From positions 6,759 to 70,758 of the forward strand of contig CALISR010000008.1 of NCBI GenBank assembly GCA_938041435.1: 64,000 bases of DNA, read 5' to 3'. Within the stretch, counting starts at the first letter, position 1, and each line of letters opens with the position of its first letter. Origin of the DNA: an uncultured Candidatus Saccharibacteria bacterium. Its GTDB lineage: Bacteria; Patescibacteriota; Saccharimonadia; Saccharimonadales; Saccharimonadaceae. Positions 52,593-61,699 of the stretch are shown here, in pieces. A program made the translations under genes and the position numbers. The notes under the pieces are model-generated. The model was not told the DNA's origin. It saw only the letters and a program-made list of their open reading frames with translations, and ran no database searches.

Positions 52593-52621
52593 TATATATC
52601 AATATATGAGCGGCTCGTCAA
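52593..52621 (-). promoter_or_regulatory. TTGACG-N17-TATATA promoter, copy 2
   Basis: Minus-strand -35 TTGACG (52616-52621), a 17-nt spacer, and -10 TATATA (52593-52598). The 20-nt block CTCATATATTGATATATATA is identical to copy 1. Confidence 0.7.
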
Positions 52622-52727
52622 GACGCTCACTCTGGGTCATCATGCATTGACAATTTGCGCCATGAAAATAGTACGTGCGAGTGGCCTCAGCGTGCTACTT
52701 CCTACTCGATAGCGTATACTATGATGT

Positions 52728-53180
52728 ATGAACTCCAGTCCACCAGCCACTCCGCCCGCCGTTTTTTGCTCCTATGCCTTTACCGGTGAGGACGAAGCAG
52801 TGGTGCGCGCTCGGATGCGCACAGTGGTGGCAGCGCTCAGGCAGGCGGGCTGCGCGGTGTATTGCAATCTTTTCGACCCAGCATGGCCTAGCTACCATAC
52901 GCCAGGTGAGTTCATCCGCCGTGCGCTGAGCGTGCTGCCCCAGTACGATATGGTACTCGTGGTCCAAGCGTCGCCGCGGCGCAGCGAGGGGATGCTTATG
53001 GAGGTGGGTGCGGCGCTGGCGCTGGGCAAGCCAATCGCCCTGGCGCAGCACCACAGCGTGGGCCAGCAGAGCTACCTGAGTGACCAGCTCATCGCCACGC
53101 GGACGGAGGTATGGCGCAGTGAGGCGGAGCTGCCAGTGGTGGTGCAGCGGCTGGTGAGTAATGATAGTGAGGTATACTAA
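52728..53180 (+). CDS. Nucleoside 2-deoxyribosyltransferase-like protein
   Basis: This 150-aa protein has the fold pattern of NDT enzymes: VFCSYAFTGEDEAVVRARMR at the N-terminus, YDMVLVVQASPRRSEGMLME, then VGAALALGKPIALA, including the SEGxxxExG catalytic-type motif. Such enzymes swap bases on deoxyribosides or act as nucleosidases; some family members are immune effectors. TATACT ends 7 nt before the ATG, so it is probably leaderless. Confidence 0.75.
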   Translation: MNSSPPATPPAVFCSYAFTGEDEAVVRARMRTVVAALRQAGCAVYCNLFDPAWPSYHTPGEFIRRALSVLPQYDMVLVVQASPRRSEGMLMEVGAALALGKPIALAQHHSVGQQSYLSDQLIATRTEVWRSEAELPVVVQRLVSNDSEVY

Positions 53181-53182
53181 CT

Positions 53183-53211
53183 TTGACATCCGCCGCCGTC
53201 TCTGCTACAAT
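53183..53211 (+). promoter_or_regulatory. Promoter of rplU
   Basis: Consensus -35 TTGACA (53183-53188), a 17-nt spacer, and -10 TACAAT (53206-53211). Confidence 0.8.
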
Positions 53212-53244
53212 CAGTCGGAAGTATTAATAATTATAAGGAATCAG

Positions 53245-53550
53245 ATGAAAGCAGTCATTCAGCTTGGCGGCAAGCAGTATCTCGTCGCCGAAAAAGAGAC
53301 CCTCCTGGTGGACCGCCTCCCGGACGGCACAAAAGCGCTCGAAGCCGATGCACTCCTGACCATCGATGGCGAGACAACCACTGTTGGTACGCCGCACGTT
53401 GCAGGCGTCAAGGTCAAGGCCGAGGTCGTAGAAGCGCTCGTTAAGGGCGACAAAATCCGCGTCATTCGCTACAAAGCCAAGAAGCGCGTCCACAAAGAGC
53501 GTGGCCACCGCCAGCAATACAGCCGCATTATGATTACATCGATCAAATAA
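53245..53550 (+). CDS. rplU: 50S ribosomal protein L21
   Basis: bL21 binds 23S rRNA domain II. The 101-aa protein begins MKAVIQLGGKQYLVAEKETL and ends with the basic VIRYKAKKRVHKERGHRQQY signature. The start is ATG 53245 with TAAGGAATC upstream; the longer frame overlaps the previous gene. The usual partner rpmA (L27) does not follow; a terminator does. Confidence 0.95.
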   Translation: MKAVIQLGGKQYLVAEKETLLVDRLPDGTKALEADALLTIDGETTTVGTPHVAGVKVKAEVVEALVKGDKIRVIRYKAKKRVHKERGHRQQYSRIMITSIK

Positions 53551-53579
53551 CCACGGCGTATTGAGCAATAGCAACAAGA

Positions 53580-53605
53580 AACCACCCAGCTGATGGGTGG
53601 TTTTT
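53580..53605 (+). terminator. Terminator after rplU
   Basis: Stem AACCACCCA (53580-53588) with TGGGTGGTT (53594-53602), then T residues. Confidence 0.85.
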
Positions 53606-53638
53606 GGCATAGCAAAGACATGTTCTTGATTTGATCGG

Positions 53639-53671
53639 TTGACTTTCAGAGAGAGAGAGAGAGAGCATTAT
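53639..53671 (+). promoter_or_regulatory. Candidate phase-variable promoter with (AG)9 tract
   Basis: -35 TTGACT (53639-53644) and -10 CATTAT (53666-53671) are 21 nt apart; 18 of these are an AG repeat (53648-53665). Loss of two repeat units would restore the optimal 17-nt spacing found in the sister promoter at 12145. Confidence 0.6.
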
Positions 53672-53706
53672 AGGTGTCATAGTATATAACATAACAGAGG
53701 TATACC

Positions 53707-54300
53707 ATGGCACACGAGCAGCCCGGAACAAACAATCAAGAGAAAATCGCTACGGTAGGGCAGTTTGCTGAGCGGCTCTCCAAGGAGGAGAAGGCACAGG
53801 CAGCGGCAGATTTTGACGACTTAGTGCAGGAGACGCTGCTGCAATTTGCTGGTGAAGCGAATACATACGATCACACGGTTCTCACTGACCGCGTGAAGTC
53901 GAGTGTCTTGCTGTATGCAACACAGGGTGAGAGAACGGTCACAATCCTGACCGAATCGACAACACTAGACGATGGCACGCAGGACCGAATGATTAGCCTT
54001 AGGGAGCGGGGTGGCGACAGTTTTCGCTATCATCTTGAGGATGGTGTGGTGCGGCGATTTGATACACGGCAGGGGAGCGAATCTCAGCGCAAAATACCAC
54101 AAGAATTGACCATTGGCAGGAATCTGCCACCAGAGGAAGCATACGAGCGCACGCTTGCAACGATAGACCATCTCAAGAACGAACTAGCGAACCAGAAACT
54201 CGAGCGTCAAATGGGCATCAACGACCAACCAGTCGACACGCATGAGGTAGCCCAGCTACGCGAACTGATCGCCACGGCAGAGTACAGGGAGCTATATTAG
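53707..54300 (+). CDS. Unknown soluble 197-aa protein behind a GA-tract promoter
   Basis: I do not recognise this protein. It has a helical N-terminus (about 1-55), a beta-rich middle (KSSVLLYATQGERTVTILTE; DRMISLRERGGDSFRYHLED) and a C-terminal helical pair (about 135-195). There is no signal or membrane segment. ACAGAGGT lies 5 nt before ATG 53707 and may act as an SD. Expression may depend on the upstream AG tract. Confidence 0.68.
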   Translation: MAHEQPGTNNQEKIATVGQFAERLSKEEKAQAAADFDDLVQETLLQFAGEANTYDHTVLTDRVKSSVLLYATQGERTVTILTESTTLDDGTQDRMISLRERGGDSFRYHLEDGVVRRFDTRQGSESQRKIPQELTIGRNLPPEEAYERTLATIDHLKNELANQKLERQMGINDQPVDTHEVAQLRELIATAEYRELY

Positions 54301-54415
54301 AATTATTCTGAATATGGTATAAAATTGTTCATTTGTTCACCTCTGTTATTTGCATGCAGCTATGCTTGTATAGTATGCTAAAAGAGAAGTATATCTAACA
54401 CACAGAGGGAACAAC

Positions 54416-55192
54416 ATGACATACAACACACCACCCTGCGCGGGCGATGCTTTGCGTCGCACGCCATATACAGCCAATACTGACGCTGAGTGTGCACCAC
54501 CAGGCCAGCACGAGCAGCCGGGCTTATTGGCTGAGCAGCTCACCGCAGTCGTCCAGGATGCTATTACCACTCAGTACAGAAGTGCGCGCCGACGTGGTGC
54601 GGCTGACCGGCAGCGCTACGACGGTGGTGAGGTGCGCAGTGTATACTTTGGCCACAAAACTGATAGTGGGCAGCGCCTCACCCTGAGTGCCCGGGCTGCT
54701 TTGGATAAAGATGGCCGGGTGTACGACCCGCATATTGTTATCTATGAGGTGGATAAATATGGCGCGTATGCTGGCGCAGTGCGGTCGTATTATCTCGACA
54801 CGCCTAGCCATAGCGATGCATCGCTAGCTGAGCCACAGGTATTTTGCTATGAGTATGATTATACCAAGCTAAATGATGCATTTGTACCAGTAAAGAAGGT
54901 GCATCCAACAGAGGTAGATAGCCAAGAACTGGCCGATGTGTGCGCGTTACTGCAGCAAGCAATAGTCCAGTCGCCGGAGCAGTACGCGCACCAAGAACTC
55001 GACGAAGTAGATCGTATGCTGCGACCCGAGCGTTGGTCGCTACCATCTGTAGATGCGGTGGGACAGATGGGTCAGCGTGCGCTGCAGCTAGTAGCGGGGT
55101 CATGTCGAGCACTGCTTAGCAAAAGCAAGCGCATACCCCTCGCTTCGCATATGAGTGAGCTGGTGCGCGGCGGCGCGAGCAATGATGCGTGA
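54416..55192 (+). CDS. Unknown 258-aa protein overlapping prmC tail-to-tail
   Basis: I do not recognise this protein. The middle is beta-rich (about 65-170, with GEVRSVYFGHKTDSGQRLTL and VYDPHIVIYEVDKYG), and the C-terminal part is helical. There is no membrane segment. The last 93 nt overlap the 3' end of prmC on the opposite strand, so both reading frames must be compatible there. AGAGGGAAC precedes the ATG. Confidence 0.65.
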   Translation: MTYNTPPCAGDALRRTPYTANTDAECAPPGQHEQPGLLAEQLTAVVQDAITTQYRSARRRGAADRQRYDGGEVRSVYFGHKTDSGQRLTLSARAALDKDGRVYDPHIVIYEVDKYGAYAGAVRSYYLDTPSHSDASLAEPQVFCYEYDYTKLNDAFVPVKKVHPTEVDSQELADVCALLQQAIVQSPEQYAHQELDEVDRMLRPERWSLPSVDAVGQMGQRALQLVAGSCRALLSKSKRIPLASHMSELVRGGASNDA

Positions 55193-55945
55193 GTGCTGGC
55201 AGGGGTCGGCCTCGAGGATGAGTAGACCGCTAGGTGCGAGCCATTGCTCTGTCTGAGCGAGGAGGGTAGAGATGAGGGCGAGCCCATCGTCCTTGGCAAA
55301 GAGTGCCAGGGCTGGCTCGTGCGCTGTCTCGCGGTCGTCGCGCTGCCAAGTGGGGTTGACATAGGGGAGATTGGCAAGAATGACATCATAGCGCTGCTGC
55401 GCTGCCGCGAGCAGGTCGCTCTGGATGAATTTAACAGAGGTAGCACCGTGCTGCTGCGCGTTGCGCTGAGCAATGGCGAGGGCCTCTGGGCTGATGTCGT
55501 ACGCATCGACTTGGCACTGTGGAAGCTCGAGCTGCGCTGTGATGGCGAGAATGCCGCTGCCAGTGCCAATATCAGCAATGGTGCGCTGCATGGGCTGAAT
55601 GAGCTGCAGTAAGAGGGTGATCATTTGCTCTGTCTCGGGCCGAGGCACGAGCACAGTGGGCGAAACGACGAAATCGCGCCCATAGAATTCCTTGTGCCCC
55701 ACCAGGTAGGCCAGTGGCTCATGCCGAAGGCGGCGGGTAAGGAGTTGCTCCGCCTGCATGTGTTGCTCGTGCAGGAGTGTGCTATCGCCATGGGCATGAA
55801 GCCAGTGTCGAGGCCGCTGCAGCACATGACTTAGCAAGAGCTCACTATCGAGCCGGCTGCTGGCAATACCAGCCGTCCGTAGCTGGGCAGCCGCCGCAGC
55901 AAGCCACGTATCGACAGAGGTAGGTGAGGAGATTGAGTGACGCAT
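55100..55945 (-). CDS. prmC: Peptide chain release factor N5-glutamine methyltransferase
   Basis: PrmC methylates the GGQ glutamine of RF1 and RF2. The 281-aa protein has the N-terminal helical domain, the SAM motif IADIGTGSGILAI and the catalytic NLPY (ILANLPYVNP). The start is ATG 55945 (MRHSISSPTS): TATAAT ends 6 nt upstream with no SD, so it is probably leaderless. The frame extension to 55999 is discarded. prfA, the usual neighbour, is not here. Confidence 0.92.
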   Translation of the reverse strand: MRHSISSPTSVDTWLAAAAAQLRTAGIASSRLDSELLLSHVLQRPRHWLHAHGDSTLLHEQHMQAEQLLTRRLRHEPLAYLVGHKEFYGRDFVVSPTVLVPRPETEQMITLLLQLIQPMQRTIADIGTGSGILAITAQLELPQCQVDAYDISPEALAIAQRNAQQHGATSVKFIQSDLLAAAQQRYDVILANLPYVNPTWQRDDRETAHEPALALFAKDDGLALISTLLAQTEQWLAPSGLLILEADPCQHSRIIARAAAHQLTHMRSEGYALAFAKQCST

Positions 55946-56075
55946 TAACGCATTATATTGTAGCATAGTGGGTGACATACACAGCAGCAACTGATCCATC
56001 GATTTGCAATTGGTACAAAGCAGTATTACAATACATAATCACTACGACATACCAATAACGGAGAAGGAGCGGCCT

Positions 56076-56729
56076 ATGTCTCACGAATTAGCACTACCAA
56101 CATCAACTCAAGAAAATTGGCGTGGGCTCCGCAAACCACTCGGTGCGATTGCGGCATTGGCTTTGGCGGCTGGATTGTCTGGCTGTGGCGCGCAGGAGCA
56201 AGCACGACCAGCAGAGAGCAACACAGGTAGTGCAGCGGCGGCAGGCTTTAACCCTACCAGTTATGACAGTTGGGCTCGTGAAGTTGCTGATGGCCCAGTA
56301 TGGATTGCGCCAGGTTTCGTTGGTGAAGAGCTGGATGCTAACAGCGGTGATACTTATGCACTACCGTTGGCAACGGTTAATGGTGACCCATCGTGTAGCC
56401 AGCCAGGCGCAGTCAAAAAGAACCCAGCGAATGAAGTAAAGCTCTACACAGCGACTCACGATCCAGATCAAATTAATGAAGTACCACAAAGTGACATTAA
56501 CTTTATCACAACATCTGATGGTAATGGCGTCAATGCAGTGAAGAAGAGTGGCTTGGTGTTCACTCAATGTATCGGGTTCAATAAGGTAGAAGATAACTTT
56601 GGCACAGGTGAAGTTCCAAAAGAGGCTGCTTTCCCACAGTCTGATGGCACATGGCACAAGATGGAAATTGCCACGAAGCATACAGACGGTGTCAATGGAG
56701 CATTCGCAGCTAATAGAGCATTGAACTAA
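56076..56729 (+). CDS. Putative lipoprotein
   Basis: This 217-aa protein has an N-terminal signal with a long polar start (MSHELALPTSTQENWRGLRK), a hydrophobic stretch and the lipobox LSGC (Cys near residue 37). The mature part is acidic and Asn/Asp/Gly-rich without known domains; two further Cys could form a disulfide (VNGDPSCSQP and VFTQCIGF), which fits the VKOR system in this genome. GAGAAGGAGCG precedes ATG 56076. Confidence 0.75.
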   Translation: MSHELALPTSTQENWRGLRKPLGAIAALALAAGLSGCGAQEQARPAESNTGSAAAAGFNPTSYDSWAREVADGPVWIAPGFVGEELDANSGDTYALPLATVNGDPSCSQPGAVKKNPANEVKLYTATHDPDQINEVPQSDINFITTSDGNGVNAVKKSGLVFTQCIGFNKVEDNFGTGEVPKEAAFPQSDGTWHKMEIATKHTDGVNGAFAANRALN

Positions 56730-57043
56730 TAGAGGTACCGCATACGTTATCATAGGTAGCTTGAGCTAGTGAGGTGGTAGCGGCACAGTCTCTCTATGAG
56801 ATATGAGGTGTAGTGATCGACAAGAAAGGACATGGGCGAGCGTTCCGAGCCAAACGGCTAGAGCGCTTGCCCTCTTGCTTTCTCGCACCATTCTATGGTA
56901 CTATGGTAGCTGTAATTTATTACGTAATAGCAACTCATCCCAGGACGAATTGGTAAGTCTTGGCCAGCGAAGTGTGTAGCCACGCAGTGCTGGTACCAAG
57001 ATACTGCTAGTCGCCGGGGATTTTACATGGGAGCAAGAGGGCA
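56730..57043 (+). promoter_or_regulatory. Leader region of the ribosomal protein operon
   Basis: No gene is supported. A candidate promoter TTGCTT, 18 nt, TACTAT lies near 56873-56903, which would give a leader of about 135 nt before rplC. Ribosomal operon leaders often bind a ribosomal protein for feedback control, but no known site is recognised. Confidence 0.4.
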
Positions 57044-57655
57044 ATGAAAGCACTTCTCGGTACCAAGATTGGTATGACCCAAATCATCAGCCAGGATGGC
57101 ACGACGATTCCTGTCACGCTTATCCAGGCTGGGCCTGTCGCTGCGACTCAGGTCAAGTCCGTCGAGACCGACGGCTACAACGCAGTGCAGGTGGCGTATG
57201 GTGCGGGTAAGAACCTGAGCAAGGCCGTGGCTGGGCACGTGAAGCCAGCCGGTGTCACCCCGAAGCATATTCGGGAATTTCGTGTCGATGACCTTGGCGA
57301 TGTCAAGGTGGGCGACACATGGAGCGTTACGGAGTTTGCGCTCGGCGATGTCGTGGATGTCACGGGCATCAGCAAGGGTAAAGGTTGGGCTGGTACGATC
57401 AAGCGGCACAACTTCAAGCGCCACCGCAAAACCCACGGTGGTAAGGGTAACACGCGTAAAGTCGGTTCGATCGGTAGCATGTACCCACAAAAGATTTTCA
57501 AAGGGAAGCGCATGGCAGGCCAGATGGGCCACGAGCGTGTCACTGTCAAGAATCTGACGGTTGAGTTTATCTCGGCTGAGGACAACTTGATCGGTGTCAA
57601 AGGCGCTGTCCCAGGCCCCAAGAAGGGCTTAATTATCCTAGGAGGTGCTAAGTAA
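57044..57655 (+). CDS. rplC: 50S ribosomal protein L3
   Basis: uL3 starts 50S assembly near the peptidyl transferase centre. The 203-aa protein begins MKALLGTKIGMTQI and contains the central extended loop with RHNFKRHRKTHGGKGNTRKV and GKRMAGQMG. It is first in this operon; rpsJ, the usual first gene, is absent. A GCAAGAGGGCA SD-like stretch lies before the ATG. Its stop overlaps rplD by one base. Confidence 0.96.
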   Translation: MKALLGTKIGMTQIISQDGTTIPVTLIQAGPVAATQVKSVETDGYNAVQVAYGAGKNLSKAVAGHVKPAGVTPKHIREFRVDDLGDVKVGDTWSVTEFALGDVVDVTGISKGKGWAGTIKRHNFKRHRKTHGGKGNTRKVGSIGSMYPQKIFKGKRMAGQMGHERVTVKNLTVEFISAEDNLIGVKGAVPGPKKGLIILGGAK

Positions 57656-58275
57656 TGGCTGAATCTACCAAGCCAGCAAAAGCAACCTTGCCAACCAGCG
57701 TCTTCGGCGTCGATGTGCCGAACCACGAGCTGCTCAAGCTCGCCTACGACGCATTCTTGGCAAACGCCCGCCAGGCAAGTGCAACCACCTTGCAGCGGGG
57801 CGAAGTCCGCGGTGGTGGCAAGAAGCCATGGCGGCAGAAGGGCACTGGCCGAGCTCGCTTTGGCAGTATCCGCAACCCAATTTGGCGGGGCGGTGGTGTG
57901 GTCTTTGGCCCACGTGGTAATGAAAATTACCGTAAGAAGTTGTCTAAGACCAGTAAACGTGTCGCTATCCGCCAAGCTCTCACACTGGCTCACCAGGCTG
58001 GCAAGATCCAGGTCTTGCCTTTTGAGGACAAGGTAACTGGCAAGACCAAAGACGCTGCGGCGTTTCTCCGCCAGTTCAAGCTTGAGCGCAAAGTGCTGCT
58101 CGTCGCTGGCGAGAAGTCGCCCGAGCTGATTCGCTCCACGGCCAACCTCCAGCAGGTGCTGGCTGTGAGTGCGATGTATCTCAATGTCTATTACATTCTT
58201 AATGCCGATCATATCGTCCTGTCGCCTCAGGCGCTGGATGTTATTACGGCGTGGCTCGCAAAGGAGGACAAATAA
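57655..58275 (+). CDS. rplD: 50S ribosomal protein L4
   Basis: uL4 lines the peptide exit tunnel. The 206-aa protein shows the tunnel loop GGGKKPWRQKGTGRARFGSI and the C-terminal domain. It overlaps rplC (TAATG) and abuts rplW. Confidence 0.96.
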   Translation: MAESTKPAKATLPTSVFGVDVPNHELLKLAYDAFLANARQASATTLQRGEVRGGGKKPWRQKGTGRARFGSIRNPIWRGGGVVFGPRGNENYRKKLSKTSKRVAIRQALTLAHQAGKIQVLPFEDKVTGKTKDAAAFLRQFKLERKVLLVAGEKSPELIRSTANLQQVLAVSAMYLNVYYILNADHIVLSPQALDVITAWLAKEDK

Positions 58276-58608
58276 ATGCAACTCGTATTAGTCACTCCTC
58301 GCGCCACCGAAAAATCCTACCGGCTCATCACAAGCCAAAACACCTACATCTTTGATGTGCCACTGTCGGCTAACAAGCAGCAGATCGCTGCGGCTGTCGA
58401 GGCGCAATATGACGGCACTAAGGTAGCCAATGTCACTACCGCCGTGCAAAGCGGCAAAGCTATTCGCTACAGCCGGGGCAAGCGCCGCTATCCAGGCACC
58501 ACACACCGCCACGACAGCAAAAAGGCGTATGTTCGCTTGAGTGAAGGCGAGATTAAGGTGTTTGAGACCGAAGAGCAGCCGCAAACAGAGCAGAAGGAGG
58601 ATAAGTAA
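58276..58608 (+). CDS. rplW: 50S ribosomal protein L23
   Basis: uL23 lies at the tunnel exit and docks SRP and trigger factor. The 110-aa protein begins LVTPRATEKSYRLITSQNTY and contains KANKQ-like and GKRRYPG segments. It has an acidic Glu/Gln-rich C-terminal tail that is longer than usual. It starts directly after the rplD stop. Confidence 0.93.
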   Translation: MQLVLVTPRATEKSYRLITSQNTYIFDVPLSANKQQIAAAVEAQYDGTKVANVTTAVQSGKAIRYSRGKRRYPGTTHRHDSKKAYVRLSEGEIKVFETEEQPQTEQKEDK

Positions 58609-59444
58609 TGCCGATTAAGCAGTACAACCCAACCACTCCCGCCCGCCGCGGCATGACATCGCAGGATTTGAGCGATGTGACGACTCGCAAGCCACTCAAG
58701 AGCCTCGTTAAGGCTGGCAAGCAAAAGGCTGGCCGCAACAACACTGGTAAGATCACCGTCCGGCACCGTGGTGGTGGCGTCAAGCGGCACTACCGCTTGC
58801 TCGACCATCGCTTGGCCGCTGGCTTGACGCTGACGGTAGAGGAGATCGAGTACGATCCAAACCGCAGTGCACGGATTGCCCGCGTCAAGGATCAGCACGG
58901 TCTCTACCACTACATCTTGGCTGACACCCAAATGACCAAGGGTAAGGTGCTCCAGACTGGTGCCGATGCGCCAATCGAGGCGAGCAACCGCATGCCACTG
59001 GCTAACATCCCGGTTGGTAGCCAGATCTACGCCATCGAGATCAACCACGGTAAGGGTGCTCAGATGGTGCGTAGCGCTGGTACGAAAGCCCAGCTCATGG
59101 CTAAAGAAGACGGCTACGCCATGGTGCGGATGCCTAGCGGTGAGGTGCGCAAGTTCCGCCTTGAGTGCGAAGCCAGCATTGGCGTGGTAGGCAACGTCCA
59201 GCATCAGAATGTTAAGCTTGGCTCGGCCGGTCGCCGTCGCCGTATGGGGTGGCGTCCAAGCGTCCATGGTAAGGCTATGAACCCAGCCGATCACCCAATG
59301 GGTGGTGGTGAAGGCAAGACGGGCCCTGGCCGCATCCCGAAGACGCCATGGGGTAAGCCAGCAATTGGCTTCAAGACCCGCCGCCGCAAATCAACGAATA
59401 AGATGATTGTCCGCAGTCGTCACGAAGCTAAGAGGAAGAGGTAG
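58608..59444 (+). CDS. rplB: 50S ribosomal protein L2
   Basis: uL2 supports the peptidyl transferase centre and subunit joining. The 278-aa protein has the full RNA-binding and C-terminal domains, including VRHRGGGVKRHYR and the conserved GRRRRMGWRPSVHGKAMNPA followed by DHPMGGGEGK with the essential His. It overlaps rplW by one base. Confidence 0.97.
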   Translation: MPIKQYNPTTPARRGMTSQDLSDVTTRKPLKSLVKAGKQKAGRNNTGKITVRHRGGGVKRHYRLLDHRLAAGLTLTVEEIEYDPNRSARIARVKDQHGLYHYILADTQMTKGKVLQTGADAPIEASNRMPLANIPVGSQIYAIEINHGKGAQMVRSAGTKAQLMAKEDGYAMVRMPSGEVRKFRLECEASIGVVGNVQHQNVKLGSAGRRRRMGWRPSVHGKAMNPADHPMGGGEGKTGPGRIPKTPWGKPAIGFKTRRRKSTNKMIVRSRHEAKRKR

Positions 59445-59447
59445 TCT

Positions 59448-59714
59448 ATGAGTCGTTCACTCAAAAAAGGCCCATTCGTCGACGCGAAGCTTGCCAAAAA
59501 AGTGGCAGCGCTGAAAGTTGGCGACCGCACCGTGATAAAGACCTGGGCCCGCAGCAGCACGATCACGCCAGAGATGGTGGGGTTCACCTTTGCAGTGCAC
59601 AATGGTCGGGTGCATGTGCCGGTGCTGATTACAGAAAACATGGTTGGCCACAAGCTCGGTGAGTTTAGCCCAACCCGTAAGTTCCGCAAGCACGGTGGAA
59701 AGGATAAGAAGTAA
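59448..59714 (+). CDS. rpsS: 30S ribosomal protein S19
   Basis: uS19 lies in the 30S head with S13. The 88-aa protein begins [19 protein letters not shown] and ends [20 protein letters not shown], as in the family. It overlaps rplV by one base. Confidence 0.96.
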   Translation: MSRSLKKGPFVDAKLAKKVAALKVGDRTVIKTWARSSTITPEMVGFTFAVHNGRVHVPVLITENMVGHKLGEFSPTRKFRKHGGKDKK

Positions 59715-60148
59715 TGGCCGCATCACAGACACAACAGGGGTCGAACGATGCACCAGCCATCGTTCGGGCGCACATCAAGGGTATAGACCAGACCCCGCGC
59801 AAGGTAAGCATTGTTGCCAGCCTGGTGCGTGGCCGCAGTGTGGCCGATGCGCTGGTCATTCTTGATCACACCCCGCGCCGCGCCGCACTGCCTGTTAAGA
59901 AGGCAATCGCCAGTGCCCAAGCCAATGCCATCAACAACCATGGCCTTGACCCACGCAGTTTGCATATCCACAGCCTTAGCGTGACTGCTGGCCCACGCCT
60001 GCGCCGCTACAAGCCGGCCAGCCGTGGCCGGGCTCAGCCATTCCAGAAGCGCTCGAGCCATATCTTGGTTGAGGTGAGTGGTGTGGAAAAGCAGGTCAAG
60101 AAGGTACTTGCCAAAGCAACCGATACAGCCAAGAAAGGAGACAACTAA
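59714..60148 (+). CDS. rplV: 50S ribosomal protein L22
   Basis: uL22 forms part of the exit tunnel constriction. The 144-aa protein shows HIKGIDQTPRKVSIVASLVR and the long hairpin (RRYKPASRGRAQPFQKRSSH). The N-terminus carries a short Ala/Gln/Ser-rich extension and the C-terminus a Lys-rich tail. The next gene begins directly after the stop. Confidence 0.95.
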   Translation: MAASQTQQGSNDAPAIVRAHIKGIDQTPRKVSIVASLVRGRSVADALVILDHTPRRAALPVKKAIASAQANAINNHGLDPRSLHIHSLSVTAGPRLRRYKPASRGRAQPFQKRSSHILVEVSGVEKQVKKVLAKATDTAKKGDN

Positions 60149-60790
60149 ATGGGCCAAAAAGTAAACCCAGTCAGTTTCCGCCTCCAAGTCCACAAAAACT
60201 GGAGCTCGCGTTGGTTTGGCCAAAACAAGCGCGACTTTGCGGCTTGGTTGGCAGAAGACATTAAAATCCGTGAGCTGATTGAAGCTCGCTATGCAAGCCG
60301 GCCAACGATTGACCGGATCGAGATTGAGCGCAGCCCAAACCAGATTACCATCGCAATTCACACTGCCAAGGCTGGTGTGGTGATTGGCCGCGGTGGGGCT
60401 GGCGTGACAGAGCTCAAGCGACAGATCGAGAAGATCGCCAGCTTGCCAGTCCGTATCAATATTGAAGAGGTTCGTCGGCCAGAGCTCAGTGCCAAGCTGG
60501 TGTCGGAGAATATTGCTCGCCAGCTCGAGCGCCGCGCTAACTTCCGTCGTGCTGTCAAGATGGCTGCCCAGAACACTATGAATAGTGGTGCAAAGGGTAT
60601 CCGTATTGAGGTAGCCGGCCGGCTTAACAATGCCGAGATGGCACGCCGCGAGAAGGTCATCGAGGGCTCGGTGCCACTGCACACCTTGCGGGCCGATATC
60701 GACTTCCACACTGCACGGGCCAACTGCCCTGGCGTGGGTATCGTCGGCGTCAAGGTCTGGATCTATAAGGGTGAAAGGAGTGCGAAGTAA
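60149..60790 (+). CDS. rpsC: 30S ribosomal protein S3
   Basis: uS3 is in the mRNA entry channel. The 213-aa protein begins [20 protein letters not shown] and has the KH domain with VIGRGGAG and the C-terminal domain [19 protein letters not shown]. It overlaps rplP by one base. Confidence 0.96.
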   Translation: MGQKVNPVSFRLQVHKNWSSRWFGQNKRDFAAWLAEDIKIRELIEARYASRPTIDRIEIERSPNQITIAIHTAKAGVVIGRGGAGVTELKRQIEKIASLPVRINIEEVRRPELSAKLVSENIARQLERRANFRRAVKMAAQNTMNSGAKGIRIEVAGRLNNAEMARREKVIEGSVPLHTLRADIDFHTARANCPGVGIVGVKVWIYKGERSAK

Positions 60791-61203
60791 TGTTACTACC
60801 AAAGAAAACAAAATTTCGCAAAGTCCGCATTGGCAAGAACCGAGGCAACGCCACACGGGGCAACTATATTGCCTTTGGTGACTATGGCCTGCAGAGTTTG
60901 AGCAACGAGCGCGTCACAAGCCGCCAGATCGAGGCAGCGCGCCAGGCAATGACCCGCTACGTCAAGCGTGGTGGCAAGATCTGGATTCGGATCTTCCCAC
61001 ACACCCCAGTGAGCCGCAAGCCACTGGGCCTGAAGATGGGCGGCGGTAAGGGTAACCCTGAGTTCTTTGTTGCGAAGGTCAAGAATGGCACCGTGATGTT
61101 TGAAATGAAGGGTGTGCCAGAGGATGTCGCCCGCGAGGCAATGCGCCTGGCGAGCCACAAGCTCCCTGTCAAAACACGCTTTATTAAGAAAGAGGAGGCC
61201 TAG
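60790..61203 (+). CDS. rplP: 50S ribosomal protein L16
   Basis: uL16 helps place A-site tRNA. The 137-aa protein begins [20 protein letters not shown] and contains [20 protein letters not shown] and the GGGKGNPE loop. It lies between rpsC and rpmC in the conserved order. Confidence 0.96.
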   Translation: MLLPKKTKFRKVRIGKNRGNATRGNYIAFGDYGLQSLSNERVTSRQIEAARQAMTRYVKRGGKIWIRIFPHTPVSRKPLGLKMGGGKGNPEFFVAKVKNGTVMFEMKGVPEDVAREAMRLASHKLPVKTRFIKKEEA

Positions 61204-61205
61204 CG

Positions 61206-61409
61206 ATGGCAGAGAATGCAGTCCCTGCAACAGAGGTCAAGAGCCTCGAGACACTCCAGCAAGAGCTGGCCGCCAAGCGCGCCGATCTGCTTGAGGCCCA
61301 GCGTGGCCACCGGGCAGGTGAGCTCGCTAACCCGCGGATCCTTGGCGTGTATCGCCGAGAGATTGCGCAGATACTAACGGAAATTAATCAGCGGAAAGGA
61401 ACAAACTAA
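61206..61409 (+). CDS. rpmC: 50S ribosomal protein L29
   Basis: uL29 sits near the exit tunnel. The 67-aa helical-hairpin protein has the family pattern ETLQQELAAKRADLLEAQRG and GVYRREIAQILTEINQRK. It overlaps rpsQ by one base. Confidence 0.93.
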   Translation: MAENAVPATEVKSLETLQQELAAKRADLLEAQRGHRAGELANPRILGVYRREIAQILTEINQRKGTN

Positions 61410-61699
61410 TGGCCAAGACATTGACCGGCGTTGTTTCCTCGGCCGCGGGCAACAAGACCATCACGGTGACCGTGACCAGCCGCGAAACACACCCTATTTA
61501 CGGCAAGCAATACACCGTCACCCGTAAGTATGCTGCTCACGACGAGACAAACGATGCCAATGTTGGTGATACGGTGCGGGTCATCGAGACACGCCCGATC
61601 AGCAAGCGCAAAGCATTTCGGCTCGACGCCGTGCTCAAGCGCTCGCAGGGCTCGATTGAGCTCAAAAACGATGACGCAGGCGAAGAGGAGGCAGCATGA
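61409..61699 (+). CDS. rpsQ: 30S ribosomal protein S17
   Basis: uS17 is an OB-fold primary rRNA binder. The 96-aa protein shows [34 protein letters not shown] and the CRP-like [13 protein letters not shown] region. An acidic tail ([10 protein letters not shown]) extends the C-terminus. It overlaps rplN by 4 nt (ATGA). Confidence 0.94.
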   Translation: MAKTLTGVVSSAAGNKTITVTVTSRETHPIYGKQYTVTRKYAAHDETNDANVGDTVRVIETRPISKRKAFRLDAVLKRSQGSIELKNDDAGEEEAA

